From assembly GCF_001620055.1 (NCBI RefSeq), contig NZ_LQGY01000039.1:1-64000 (forward strand): a stretch of DNA of 64,000 nt. The letters are read 5' to 3'. Both the position numbers and the translations under genes were made by a program. Of the stretch, positions 57,107 to 64,000 are shown piece by piece. The stretch's first letter is position 1, and the number at the start of each line of letters is the position of its first letter. Origin of the DNA: Agromyces sp. NDB4Y10 (GTDB lineage Bacteria > Actinomycetota > Actinomycetes > Actinomycetales > Microbacteriaceae). The notes under the pieces were generated by a model. The model worked only from the letters and a program-made list of their open reading frames with translations, made no database searches and was not told the DNA's origin.

Positions 57107-57994
57107 TCAGTCGCGCGGCGAGAGCAGGTAGGCGTTCAGCGCGGCCGTGGTCTCGGCGTCGAGGGGCACTGTCGCGCCGTCGAGCTCCACGATGGGCGCG
57201 GCCATGCGCACGCTCGACACGAGCCACGCGGCATCCGCTGCCCGCAGGTCGTCGACGGTGAGGTCGCGGTACTCGGCGGTGCGCCCGATCGCCTCGAGGT
57301 GCGCGAAGACGCTGCGCTGGGTGGTGCCGTGCAGGATGCCGGCTGCGGGGGGCGGCGTGACGAACCGGTCGCCCATCCGCACGATCACGCTCGAGGTGGG
57401 TCCCTCGAGCACGTACCCGTCCGAGGAGATGTAGATCGCGTCGTCGGCGCCGCGCCGCTTGGCCTCGCGCAGCGCGGCCATGTTGCCCGCGTAGCTCAGC
57501 GTCTTCGCGCCGAGCAGCAGCCACGGGGCGCGCTCGCCGACGCCGTGCGCGACGCCGCGGTCGAGGGTGACGACGCGGATGCCGCGCTGGCGCGCCGCCG
57601 TGAAGTCGACGCCGGGCGTCACGTGCACCCATCCGGTCGGCTTCGGGCCCGGCTCGATCCCGCGGCTGAGCGCCAGCTTCAGGGCGAATTCGCCCTGGGC
57701 CGGCACGCGCTCGGCCGCGCGGGTGATGATGAGGCGCCACTGGTCGAGGTTCGGCTCCGGCAGCTCGCAGAGCCGCGCCGAGTTCACCAGTCGGGCGAGG
57801 TGCGGTTCGACCTCCTGCGGGTGACCGTCGATGATCGCGAGGGTCTCGAACACGCCGTCGCCGCGGTGCGGGGCGAGGTCGTTCACGGCCAGGGCGCCGG
57901 CGCCCGGTTCGACCTCGCGGAACGACGACTCGAGGAACTGTGGCGAGGCGTCGGTCGGCAGCGGATCGACCAGGAACGTGACGGTGTCGGCCAT
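57107..57994 (-). CDS. pabC: Aminodeoxychorismate lyase (class IV aminotransferase)
   Basis: A 295-residue PLP enzyme of fold type IV. It opens with VNDLAPHRGDGVFETLAI, the PLP lysine is near 163 (LLGAKTLSYAGNMAALREA), and YISSDGYVLEGPTSSVIV and PPPAAGILHGTTQRSVF are typical. It would release pABA from aminodeoxychorismate for folate, matching the folP gene elsewhere in the window; a branched-chain or D-amino-acid aminotransferase role is possible. TAGCAT at 58001-58006 (minus strand) ends six bases before the ATG, so it is probably leaderless. Confidence 0.88.
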   Translation of the reverse strand: MADTVTFLVDPLPTDASPQFLESSFREVEPGAGALAVNDLAPHRGDGVFETLAIIDGHPQEVEPHLARLVNSARLCELPEPNLDQWRLIITRAAERVPAQGEFALKLALSRGIEPGPKPTGWVHVTPGVDFTAARQRGIRVVTLDRGVAHGVGERAPWLLLGAKTLSYAGNMAALREAKRRGADDAIYISSDGYVLEGPTSSVIVRMGDRFVTPPPAAGILHGTTQRSVFAHLEAIGRTAEYRDLTVDDLRAADAAWLVSSVRMAAPIVELDGATVPLDAETTAALNAYLLSPRD

Positions 57995-58084
57995 CCTCCG
58001 ATGCTACGCCGGTGGCCGTCGTCGCGGCCGTGGCCGCGGTCGCACGGCCGTCGCGGCGCCGTGGTGGGCCCGCGGGCATGGAAG

Positions 58085-58164
58085 TGGCCGGCCGCAGAAC
58101 GCCTCTCGGCGCGAGGCCGCTCGAAGCGGCGAGATTTGGAGCCCGGGGTTACTGCGACCGGCCA
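58085..58164 (-). ncRNA. Candidate structured RNA
   Basis: An 80-base region closed by a 12-position helix with one mismatch (TGGCCGGCCGCA at 58085-58096, TGCGACCGGCCA at 58153-58164). Inside are GCCTC-N7-GAGGC and GCCGC-TCGAA-GCGGC hairpins, which share bases and are alternatives. On the minus strand TACACT (58175-58170) predicts a transcript beginning right at the closing helix. pabC has its own adjacent promoter, so this need not be its leader. I match it to no known RNA family. Strand uncertain. Confidence 0.4.
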
Positions 58165-58264
58165 CGACAAGTGTAAACGAGGGGCCCCCGAGGACTATTC
58201 CGCACGCCCGATCCCGGTGCGGGTCGGGCGTGTCGGACTCGACCGTGCTAGCCTGCGCCGCTGC

Positions 58265-58903
58265 TCAGTCGAGGCTGTCGTGCCGCCAGAGCCGCGCGCA
58301 GGCGGTGAGCTCCTCGGCGAGGGACGACAGGCGCAGCGCTCGGCGCGTGAGGATGCCGGGACGATCGGGGTGCACGGCGTCCGCGGCATCCGCGTCGTCG
58401 GCGAGGCTCGTGAAGCCGGTGGCGGCCACGCGCCCGAACGCCGAGGCGCGTTCCAGGGCCGCGGCGAAGTCGCCGGAGAACACGCCGCGAAGGATCACGT
58501 CGGCCAGCTCGCGCATCTCCGCGGGACCGGCCGGGGTGGGGGCGCCGGCCACGACCTGGTCGATGGTGCGCGACACCTCGGTGCCGCGCTGGAAGGCGAG
58601 GCTCACGCCCGCGGCATCCTGCCGGATCATCGTGCGCAGCAGGTAGATGCGCCACAGCGCGCCCGGAAGGCTCTTGGGCGAAGCCTGCGACCACAGCTCG
58701 GCGATCGCGTCGATGCCATGCTCATCGGTGTACGACACCAGCCGCGACACGATCTCGGGATCGGGGTCGGCGCGCACGCGCGACAGCACCGCCGCCGCGG
58801 TGTCGTGGGCGACTCGGCTCACCTGCGCGGGATCCTCCGCGCCGAGGTAACCCTCGAACATGCGCGGCGGAAAGCGCGTGGGACGGTGGAAATCTGCGGT
58901 CAT
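58265..58903 (-). CDS. Conserved actinobacterial hypothetical protein
   Basis: A 212-residue soluble helical protein. It opens MTADFHRPTRFPPRMFEGYL and contains ARDPDPEIV-type and YTDEHGIDAIAELWSQA segments that I recall from actinobacterial proteins often mislabelled as an RNA polymerase beta subunit. It has no catalytic motif I can see. TATCGT eight bases before the ATG suggests a leaderless start. Function unknown. Confidence 0.8.
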   Translation of the reverse strand: MTADFHRPTRFPPRMFEGYLGAEDPAQVSRVAHDTAAAVLSRVRADPDPEIVSRLVSYTDEHGIDAIAELWSQASPKSLPGALWRIYLLRTMIRQDAAGVSLAFQRGTEVSRTIDQVVAGAPTPAGPAEMRELADVILRGVFSGDFAAALERASAFGRVAATGFTSLADDADAADAVHPDRPGILTRRALRLSSLAEELTACARLWRHDSLD

Positions 58904-58941
58904 CGCGGGCCACGATACCGCCGCGACCTGCGAGCCGTGCC

Positions 58942-58962
58942 GATTCCGCGCTCCGCGGAATC
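58942..58962. terminator. Hairpin at the end of the HNH gene
   Basis: GATTCCGCG-CTC-CGCGGAATC, a perfect 9-bp stem that overlaps the HNH stop codon. Confidence 0.55.
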
Positions 58963-59464
58963 AGCTCCCGTCCTCCGCCGAGAGGAAGGCATCGACCTCC
59001 GCCATCGACTGGAGCCGAACGGTCGAACGCCAGTTCCTGCCGAGCCGTTCGTAGGTGACGATGGCATGGCAGTTACGGCAGCGAACGTCGCACTTGGCGA
59101 TCTCGGCGGCGATCGTCGAGATCGCGTGCCCACCTTGTGCGAGCCGCATCACTCCGTCCTGCTTCTCGACGCCACTCCGGTGATCGAAGTCCAACACGCG
59201 GATGTCGGTTTCTCCGCAATCCACGCACGGATGCGTCAGGAGATGCCGACCGATCCACTCGAGTGCTCTGGATCGACGTGATTCCTTTCCAGCGACGATG
59301 CGCCGTAGCTGGCTCTCCCGATGGAGCGAATAGTAGGCGCGGGCATTCGCCCGGTTGCAGTCGCGGCACAAGGACTGCAGGCCGTCCTGCGAGGCCGTTC
59401 GTCGGTTGTATTCGACCAGTGGCCTAGACTGCTTGCATCTGCCGCATTGCTTCGTCTGCGTCAC
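58961..59464 (-). CDS. HNH endonuclease-like protein with N-terminal zinc ribbon
   Basis: A 167-residue protein. The N-terminal zinc ribbon has CGRCKQSRP and LCRDCNRANA. The C-terminal HNH domain has CVDCGETDIRVLDFDH and CRNCHAIVTYER, giving the D-H and zinc-binding Cys pairs of phage-type HNH nucleases. Its codon use is visibly less GC-biased than that of its neighbours, suggesting transfer. GTG at 59464 lies three bases from the start of the divergent tRNA-Lys, so its promoter must overlap the tRNA gene. A solitary homing-type nuclease is possible. Confidence 0.82.
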   Translation of the reverse strand: MTQTKQCGRCKQSRPLVEYNRRTASQDGLQSLCRDCNRANARAYYSLHRESQLRRIVAGKESRRSRALEWIGRHLLTHPCVDCGETDIRVLDFDHRSGVEKQDGVMRLAQGGHAISTIAAEIAKCDVRCRNCHAIVTYERLGRNWRSTVRLQSMAEVDAFLSAEDGS

Positions 59465-59467
59465 CTT

Positions 59468-59542
59468 GCCCCCGTAGCTCAGAGGCAGAGCAGCTGACTT
59501 TTAATCAGCGGGTCGGGATGTCGGAATTCCCCGGGGGCACCA
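59468..59542 (+). tRNA. tRNA-Lys (anticodon UUU) with atypical T arm
   Basis: Acceptor GCCCCCG/CGGGGGC, D stem GCTC/GAGC, anticodon stem GCTGA/TCAGC with loop CTTTTAA, discriminator A and encoded CCA (59540-59542). The T arm reads GGGAT-GTCGGAA-TTCCC: position 54 is G, position 58 is G and one pair is T-T, departing from the TTCGANT loop. It may be a working variant or a decaying copy. Confidence 0.8.
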
Positions 59543-59728
59543 CTCAACGCCCCCTGCTGCTCCGGAGGTGCTCTGCCTGCGGATCGGTGGCCTGAACGTA
59601 CGGCCAGCCGCCGACACGCTGCTCGCGACTCCGCGCCCGCCGACCGAACGGCACGGAGCCCCTCCGTGCGCCTGCCGCGTCCATCGCACGTGAACGTTCG
59701 GTGAAGTCTCGCCCGCCCGGCGATCAAT

Positions 59729-59748
59729 CCATAGACCGCGGTCTATGG
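59729..59748. promoter_or_regulatory. 20-bp perfect palindrome, candidate ArsR-type operator
   Basis: CCATAGACCGCGGTCTATGG, about 30 bases before the arsenate-reductase-like start. ArsR/SmtB repressors bind similar AT-edged dyads, but no arsR gene is in the window. Confidence 0.6.
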
Positions 59749-59777
59749 TTGAAGAGAGCGAGACGAAACGAGGTGCC

Positions 59778-60473
59778 ATGACCGAGGCCGACCTGGGCGA
59801 CGCGCGCGACCGCGCGGCCGCGTCATCCGCCGACCGGAGCGGGCTGCGAGCCCTCGACGACCCGTACGAGGTGCTGCAGCGCAGCGCTGAGCGGCTCGCC
59901 TCGCACTACGACGGCATCGTGAGCGCCGAGACGGCCGAGCGCGTCGTCTTCGAGTCGTACGCCGCGCTGAAGCGGACCGCCCGCGTGGACGCGCACCTCC
60001 CGAGCCTCGCGTACCGGTTCGCGAACGAGCGCCTGACCGCGCTCGCGCAGTCGAAGGGCGTCATCCCGAAGCCGGTGCCCGAGGTGCTGTTCGTCTGCGT
60101 GCAGAACTCGGGGCGTTCGCAAATGGCCGCCGCGCTCATGCGCGAGCTCGGCAGCGGGCGGGTGCACGTCCGATCCGCCGGGTCGCAGCCCGGGGAGGCG
60201 GTGCTGCCCTCCGTCGTCGACGCCATGCGCGAGGTCGGGCTCGACCTCGGCGAGGAATTCCCGAAGCCGCTCACCGACGACGTCGTGCGCGCCGCCGACG
60301 CGGTGGTCACGATGGGCTGCGGCGACGCCTGCCCCGTCTACCCCGGCAAGCGGTACCTCGACTGGCGACTCGAGGATCCGGCGGGGCTCGACGCCGACGG
60401 CGTCCGCCGCGTCCGCGACGAGATCCGCGCCCACGTCGAACGGCTGCTCGCCGAGATCCTGCCGACGGTCTGA
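59778..60473 (+). CDS. Arsenate reductase-like low-molecular-weight phosphatase with three-helix domain
   Basis: A 231-residue protein. Residues 1-90 form the helical-bundle domain fused to many actinobacterial ArsC proteins (YEVLQRSAERLASHYDGIVS). The C-terminal domain has the CX5R loop at Cys107 (LFVCVQNSGRSQMAAALM) and the Cys pair in MGCGDACPVYPGKRYLDW, as in mycothiol-dependent arsenate reductases. ATG at 59778 is used because an alternative at 59745 lies inside the palindromic operator. No arsenite exporter or ArsR gene is adjacent, so the real substrate is unproved. Confidence 0.88.
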   Translation: MTEADLGDARDRAAASSADRSGLRALDDPYEVLQRSAERLASHYDGIVSAETAERVVFESYAALKRTARVDAHLPSLAYRFANERLTALAQSKGVIPKPVPEVLFVCVQNSGRSQMAAALMRELGSGRVHVRSAGSQPGEAVLPSVVDAMREVGLDLGEEFPKPLTDDVVRAADAVVTMGCGDACPVYPGKRYLDWRLEDPAGLDADGVRRVRDEIRAHVERLLAEILPTV

Positions 60474-60479
60474 GGGCGG

Positions 60480-61952
60480 TCAGCCGCGCGCGGGCCGGTC
60501 CTCCGGTGCGAGGTCGGGCGGCGACAGGACCCCGAACTCGTGCTGCAGCGCGCTCCGTGCCGCGTTCCAGCCAGCCAGGCCGTGCACACCCGGCCCCGGC
60601 GGCGTCGAGGACGACGCGAGGTACACGCCCGAGAGCGGCGTGCGCCACGGGTCGGGTGAGATCACCGGGCGGCGGACGAGCTGCATGAGCGACGGCGCGC
60701 CGGAGGCGATGTCGCCGCCGACGTAGTTCGGGTTGTCGGCCTCGAGGTCCACCGCCGACCGCGCGGAGGACGTGAGGATCACGTCGCGGAAGCCGGGCGC
60801 GAACCGTTCGATCTGCCGCACGACGGCCTCGGTGGGGTCGACGGTCGAGCCGGCGGGGACGTGCGTGTACGTCCACAGCGTGTGCCGCCCGTCCGGCGCC
60901 CTGGTCGGGTCGACGATCGACGGCTGCGAGACGAGCACGTAGGGCGATGCCGGATGCCGCCCGCGGGCGACCTCGCGCTCCCCCGCGGCGATCTCGGCGC
61001 GGGTGCCGCCGACGTGCACGGTGCCCGCCTCGGCGAGCGCCGGGTTCGCCCAGGGCACCGGCCCGGCGAGCGCGAAGTCCACCTTCGCGGCGGCGTTGCC
61101 GTAGCGGAAGCCCCGCAGCGCCCTCCGGTACCGGTCGGGAAGGCGATCCCCGGCGATGCGGTCGAGCGCGCGCGGGGTGACGTCGAGGACCACGGCCCGT
61201 GCTGCGGGCAGGGCCGCGAGGTCGTCGATCGCGGCATCCGTCACCACCTCGCCGCCGTGCGCCCGCAGGTCGTCGACCATGGCGCCGACGATCGCGCCGC
61301 TGCCGCCCACGGGGATCGGCCAGCCGCGGGCGTGGGCGAGCGCCGTGAGCACCAGCCCCGCACCGGCGGTCGCCGGCGAGGGCATGGGTCGGATCGCGTG
61401 CGCGGCGACGCCGGCGAGCATGGCGGGGGCGACCTCCTCGCGGAACCGGGCGTTCCAGGCCCACGATCCCTGCTCGAGCACGGCCAGCCCGAAGCGCAGT
61501 CCGACGAGCGGATGCCGCGGCACGCGTACGAGCGAGGAGCCGATGAGGTCCATGAGCGCATCGTCGTGCGCGGCCAGCCCGCGCAGGAGCCCGGCGTATG
61601 CGGCGCCGTCGCGCCCCAGCCCCTCGGCGGTGCGCTCGAGGTCGCGCCACGCGAGGCCGGCGCGGCCCCCGTCGAGCGGGTGACCGTACGAGATGGGCGG
61701 GAGGCGCAGCTCGATGCGGCGCTCGAGTTCGAAGCCGCGGAAGAACGGCGAGGCGAGCGCCATCGGGTGCACCGCCGAGCACACGTCGTGGAGGTAGCCC
61801 GGCAGCGTCAGTTCCTCGGTCCGGGCGCCGCCGCCGGGGGTCGGTGCCGCCTCGTAGACGCGGACGGACAGTCCGGCGCGAGCGAGCGTGACGGCCGCGG
61901 CGAGCCCGTTGGGGCCCGCCCCGACGACGATCGCGTCGACGGCGTCGGTCAC
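60480..61952 (-). CDS. FAD-dependent oxidoreductase, phytoene desaturase-like
   Basis: A 490-residue flavoprotein. The dinucleotide fold AIVVGAGPNGLAAAVTLARA and the GGGARTEEL segment match the NAD(P)/FAD-dependent oxidoreductases related to phytoene desaturase (CrtI/PDE-like). C-terminal FAD contacts are SGVYLASSSTPPGPGVHGLA. It stands apart from carotenoid genes, so its substrate is unknown. GTG at 61952 overlaps the SRPBCC gene stop, so the two are co-translated. Confidence 0.9.
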   Translation of the reverse strand: MTDAVDAIVVGAGPNGLAAAVTLARAGLSVRVYEAAPTPGGGARTEELTLPGYLHDVCSAVHPMALASPFFRGFELERRIELRLPPISYGHPLDGGRAGLAWRDLERTAEGLGRDGAAYAGLLRGLAAHDDALMDLIGSSLVRVPRHPLVGLRFGLAVLEQGSWAWNARFREEVAPAMLAGVAAHAIRPMPSPATAGAGLVLTALAHARGWPIPVGGSGAIVGAMVDDLRAHGGEVVTDAAIDDLAALPAARAVVLDVTPRALDRIAGDRLPDRYRRALRGFRYGNAAAKVDFALAGPVPWANPALAEAGTVHVGGTRAEIAAGEREVARGRHPASPYVLVSQPSIVDPTRAPDGRHTLWTYTHVPAGSTVDPTEAVVRQIERFAPGFRDVILTSSARSAVDLEADNPNYVGGDIASGAPSLMQLVRRPVISPDPWRTPLSGVYLASSSTPPGPGVHGLAGWNAARSALQHEFGVLSPPDLAPEDRPARG

Positions 61953-62392
61953 TTGCCCTCCCAGCGACCCTCGGCGAGGTAGGCCAGGCGACGGAGCGTC
62001 TCCACGTTGCGCAGGCGGATGGCGGGCTGCCGGATCACCGACGGGAGGAACCTCGCCGGCCCCTCGGCGGCCTCCTCGTAGATGCGCACGAGGCAACCCC
62101 CGTCGGCCGGCTTCGCCTCGATGGCGACGACGGCCTCGCCGATCGGCCATCCCTTCGCGCGGAACACCGCACGCCGCGGCGGATCCCACTCGCGCGACTC
62201 GGTGACGTCGTCGAGGTAGATGGGCCAGATGCCCACCGAGTGGTGCAGGCGCGCGCCCGGACTCGGCCATCGGCGGTCGACATCGCGCATGCGCATGGCG
62301 CCCACGACCCAGACCGGATAGAGCCAGCCCTCGGCCAGCACCTCGAACACGGCCTCGGGCGGGCATGCCAGCCGCCGGACGTTGTGGGCCAT
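61949..62392 (-). CDS. SRPBCC (START/Bet v 1-like) family protein
   Basis: A 147-residue lipid- or ligand-binding fold (MAHNVRRLACPPEAVFEVLA; WLYPVWVVGAMRMRDVDRRW; RIYEEAAEGPARFLP). Its tight coupling with the FAD oxidoreductase suggests that it presents or senses that enzyme's hydrophobic substrate. ATG at 62392 is used; the longer open frame upstream is non-coding in character. Confidence 0.85.
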   Translation of the reverse strand: MAHNVRRLACPPEAVFEVLAEGWLYPVWVVGAMRMRDVDRRWPSPGARLHHSVGIWPIYLDDVTESREWDPPRRAVFRAKGWPIGEAVVAIEAKPADGGCLVRIYEEAAEGPARFLPSVIRQPAIRLRNVETLRRLAYLAEGRWEGK

Positions 62393-62702
62393 CGGTCCTC
62401 CCCCGGCCGCCACGCACCCGCGCACGGCCTGTTCCGATGCTACGGGCGCGCCACCGGTCGAAGGCAACCCCTCGACGGATGCCGCGAACCGGGGCACCGC
62501 CTGGCGGGGTCGCGGCCGCATCGGCCTCGTCGCCCCGCCACGGCAGCCCCACCCCCATGGTTTCCCCTGCCGCAACCTGAGCTGCGGTGCACCGAGCGTA
62601 CGCGTCCGACCCGGCGTGATGACACACCCCTGAACTGGGGGTGGACTGAGGCGACGATCGTGGAACAATGCCGGCGCGACGTGCCGCCGAGCCCCGCGGA
62701 TG
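62393..62702. other. 310-bp intergenic region, no gene seen
   Basis: It lies between the SRPBCC and LLM genes (same strand) and has no convincing frame. A minus-strand TACGCT near 62600 and a GGATGCCGC word near 62479 are the only features I noted. It probably holds the promoter of the SRPBCC operon. Confidence 0.5.
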
Positions 62703-63752
62703 TCAGCCGACGATACGCCGGAACGCGCCCATGAGCGCCACCCGCTCGGCGGAGTCCCGGGCGAGCGGCGTGACGGTGAGCGTCGTCACGCCCGCGGCGG
62801 CGAAGGCCGCCACCCGCTCGGCGACCTCGGCGGGCGAGCCGATCAGCGAGATCGCGCGGACGAGGTCGTCGGGGACCGCGGCGATCGCCTCCTCGCGGCG
62901 GCCCTCGAGGTAGAGGTCCTGGATGTTCGCCGCCTCGTCCGCGTAGCCGTAGCTCGCGATCAGGTCGTTGTAGAAGTTCTTGCCGCGCGCGCCCATGCCG
63001 CCCACGTACAGGGCCAGGTTGGGCTTCACGGCCGCGATGGCGGCGGCCGCGGCATCCGCTCGGTCGGTGATCGCCAGGGCCGGGCTCGCGAACACGTCGA
63101 GCGGGCCGAGTTCGGGTGCCCGCTTCGCCAGGCCCGCGTCGAGCGCGTCGCCCCAGACGTCGCGCGCCCGCTCGGGGTGGAAGAACATGGGCAGCCAGCC
63201 GTCGGCGATCTCGGCGGTCTGCGCGACGGACTTCGCACCGAGCGAGGCGACCGTGATCGGGATGCGCTCGCGCACCGGATGGTTGATGAGCTTCAACGGC
63301 TTGCCGAGGCCGGTGCCCTCGCCCTCGGGCAGCGGGATGCGGTAGTGGCGTCCGGTGTGCACGACGGGCTCGCGCCGCCAGGTCATCCGGCACACGTCGA
63401 TGATCTCGCGGGTGCGGCCGAGCGGCGCGTCGTACTTCACGCCGTGGAAGCCCTCGATGACCTGCGGGCCCGAGGCGCCGATGCCGAGCTCGAAGCGCCC
63501 GTCCGACACGTAGTCGAGGCCGGCGGCCGTCATCGCCGTGAGCGTGGGCGTGCGGGTGTAGAGCTGCAGGATGCCGCTCATGAGCGTCATGCGGGAGGTG
63601 CGCGCGGCGAGGAAGCCGAGCTGGCTGACCGCGTCGAACGAGTACGCCTCGGGCACGGCGACGAGGTCGACGCCCGCCGCCTCGAGCTCGGTCACCTCGT
63701 CGGCGACCTCGCGGAATCCTCCGGCGTAGTTCAGGAACATGCCGACGCGCAT
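62703..63752 (-). CDS. LLM-class flavin/F420-dependent oxidoreductase
   Basis: A 349-residue TIM-barrel protein of the luciferase-like family. It opens MRVGMFLNYAGGFREVADEV, with LEAAGVDLVAVPEAYSFDAV, LSGILQLYTRTPTLTAMTAA and GRFELGIGASGPQVIEGFHG as F420- or FMN-binding segments. Close relatives in actinobacteria use F420. Substrate unknown. ATG at 63752. Transcribed alone. Confidence 0.9.
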   Translation of the reverse strand: MRVGMFLNYAGGFREVADEVTELEAAGVDLVAVPEAYSFDAVSQLGFLAARTSRMTLMSGILQLYTRTPTLTAMTAAGLDYVSDGRFELGIGASGPQVIEGFHGVKYDAPLGRTREIIDVCRMTWRREPVVHTGRHYRIPLPEGEGTGLGKPLKLINHPVRERIPITVASLGAKSVAQTAEIADGWLPMFFHPERARDVWGDALDAGLAKRAPELGPLDVFASPALAITDRADAAAAAIAAVKPNLALYVGGMGARGKNFYNDLIASYGYADEAANIQDLYLEGRREEAIAAVPDDLVRAISLIGSPAEVAERVAAFAAAGVTTLTVTPLARDSAERVALMGAFRRIVG

Positions 63753-63893
63753 GCGTCACTCCTCGTCGTCGTGGGGTTCGGGCGGGCCGGCACACGGCGT
63801 GGGGGCGCGCGGCGGGCCACCACGACCCTAGCCGACGGCGAACGGATGTCGCGGCGCCCCCGATCCCCCGAGGGCCGCCGCGGCATCCGAGTC

Positions 63894-64000
63894 TCAGGTC
63901 TCGAAGGCGACGATCGGTTCGGTCGTCGGGGACTCGGAGCCGCCGGCCGGTTCGACGGTGATGCCCACGAGCAGTCCGGGCTCGAACTCGCCGTCGAGCA
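63894..64000 (-). CDS. C-terminus of an anti-sigma factor (RskA-like), partial
   Basis: Only the last ~35 residues lie in the window. They end GLLVGITVEPAGGSESPT-TEPIVAFET, matching the C-terminal extracytoplasmic part of RskA-type anti-sigma-K factors (VTVEPAGGS..PTT.PVV). The rest, with the membrane helix and sigma-binding domain, lies beyond the window edge. Confidence 0.7.
   Translation of the reverse strand, partial: LDGEFEPGLLVGITVEPAGGSESPTTEPIVAFET

Noticed and set aside
59745-59777. Upstream ATG for the arsenate-reductase-like gene
   Set aside because: It lies inside the perfect palindrome and would add 11 residues without a ribosome site; 59778 is preferred.
58961-60473. Prophage or integrative element at tRNA-Lys
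   Set aside because: No integrase and no duplicated tRNA end were seen; only the HNH gene and the T-arm changes are unusual.

Overview
The window is a chromosomal segment of a high-GC actinobacterium, most likely a member of the Microbacteriaceae (Agromyces/Microbacterium-like; family-level inference). The evidence is the very GC-rich, strongly biased codon use, actinobacterial markers (GlnR-, IdeR-, CarD-, XPB- and SenX3/RegX3-type proteins, a WXG100 protein), several small families I associate with Microbacteriaceae, and a recurring GGATGCC/GGCATCC word. Gene density is high and most of the segment is housekeeping. I see no insertion sequence, prophage or CRISPR array.

Layout. 0.1-9.7 kb: a degenerate DUF4011/SF1 helicase-like protein; a rhodanese/CstR-type sulfur-stress pair with its operator; alanine dehydrogenase with a divergent Lrp regulator; a small ATP-dependent DNA ligase; a cluster of small lineage-specific proteins; tRNA-Arg(CCU). 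9.7-20.3 kb: a 32-residue peptide gene, two exported wall hydrolase-like proteins (CHAP and NlpC/P60) with matching N-terminal modules, an HNH protein, an IdeR/DtxR-type regulator, SerC, a cold-shock gene group, and the XPB helicase with its partner. 20.3-28.1 kb: a membrane protein, a RibD-C reductase and FolP, a two-component system whose kinase carries a repeat-rich insertion, an orphan WXG100 protein, GroEL with a perfect CIRCE element, and a cold-shock protein. 28.3-35.9 kb: LytR_C/DUF3263, MsrB, a nitroreductase, a transporter whose ATG shares its A with the CCA of tRNA-Thr, a DsbA-like protein, an MsiK-like ATPase, a DUF4032 kinase-like protein, then a compact element: a GIY-YIG gene bracketed by inverted arrays of an extragenic palindromic repeat.

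35.9-57.1 kb: RlmB, CysS, IspDF and CarD, then a long phosphate block: RegX3/SenX3, PhoU, phosphoglycerate mutase, polyphosphate kinase, a Nudix/phosphatase protein, two PstS paralogues and PstCAB. Eleven-base-phased PHO boxes precede phoU and both pstS genes, so phosphate sensing, uptake and storage appear to be controlled together. A GlnR-like nitrogen regulator and a nitrobindin/YgfZ group lie inside this block. 57.1-64 kb: an aminodeoxychorismate lyase, a candidate structured RNA, an HNH gene abutting an unusual tRNA-Lys, an arsenate-reductase-like phosphatase behind a 20-bp palindrome, a FAD oxidoreductase/SRPBCC pair, an F420-type LLM oxidoreductase, and the end of an anti-sigma factor.

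The most interesting items are the GIY-YIG/palindromic-repeat element (35264-35850), the over-represented GGATGCCG word that also builds terminator hairpins, the candidate RNA at 58085-58164, and the helicase with its catalytic motifs missing. Leaderless transcription looks common: many starts lie 6-8 bases after a TANNNT-like -10 box.
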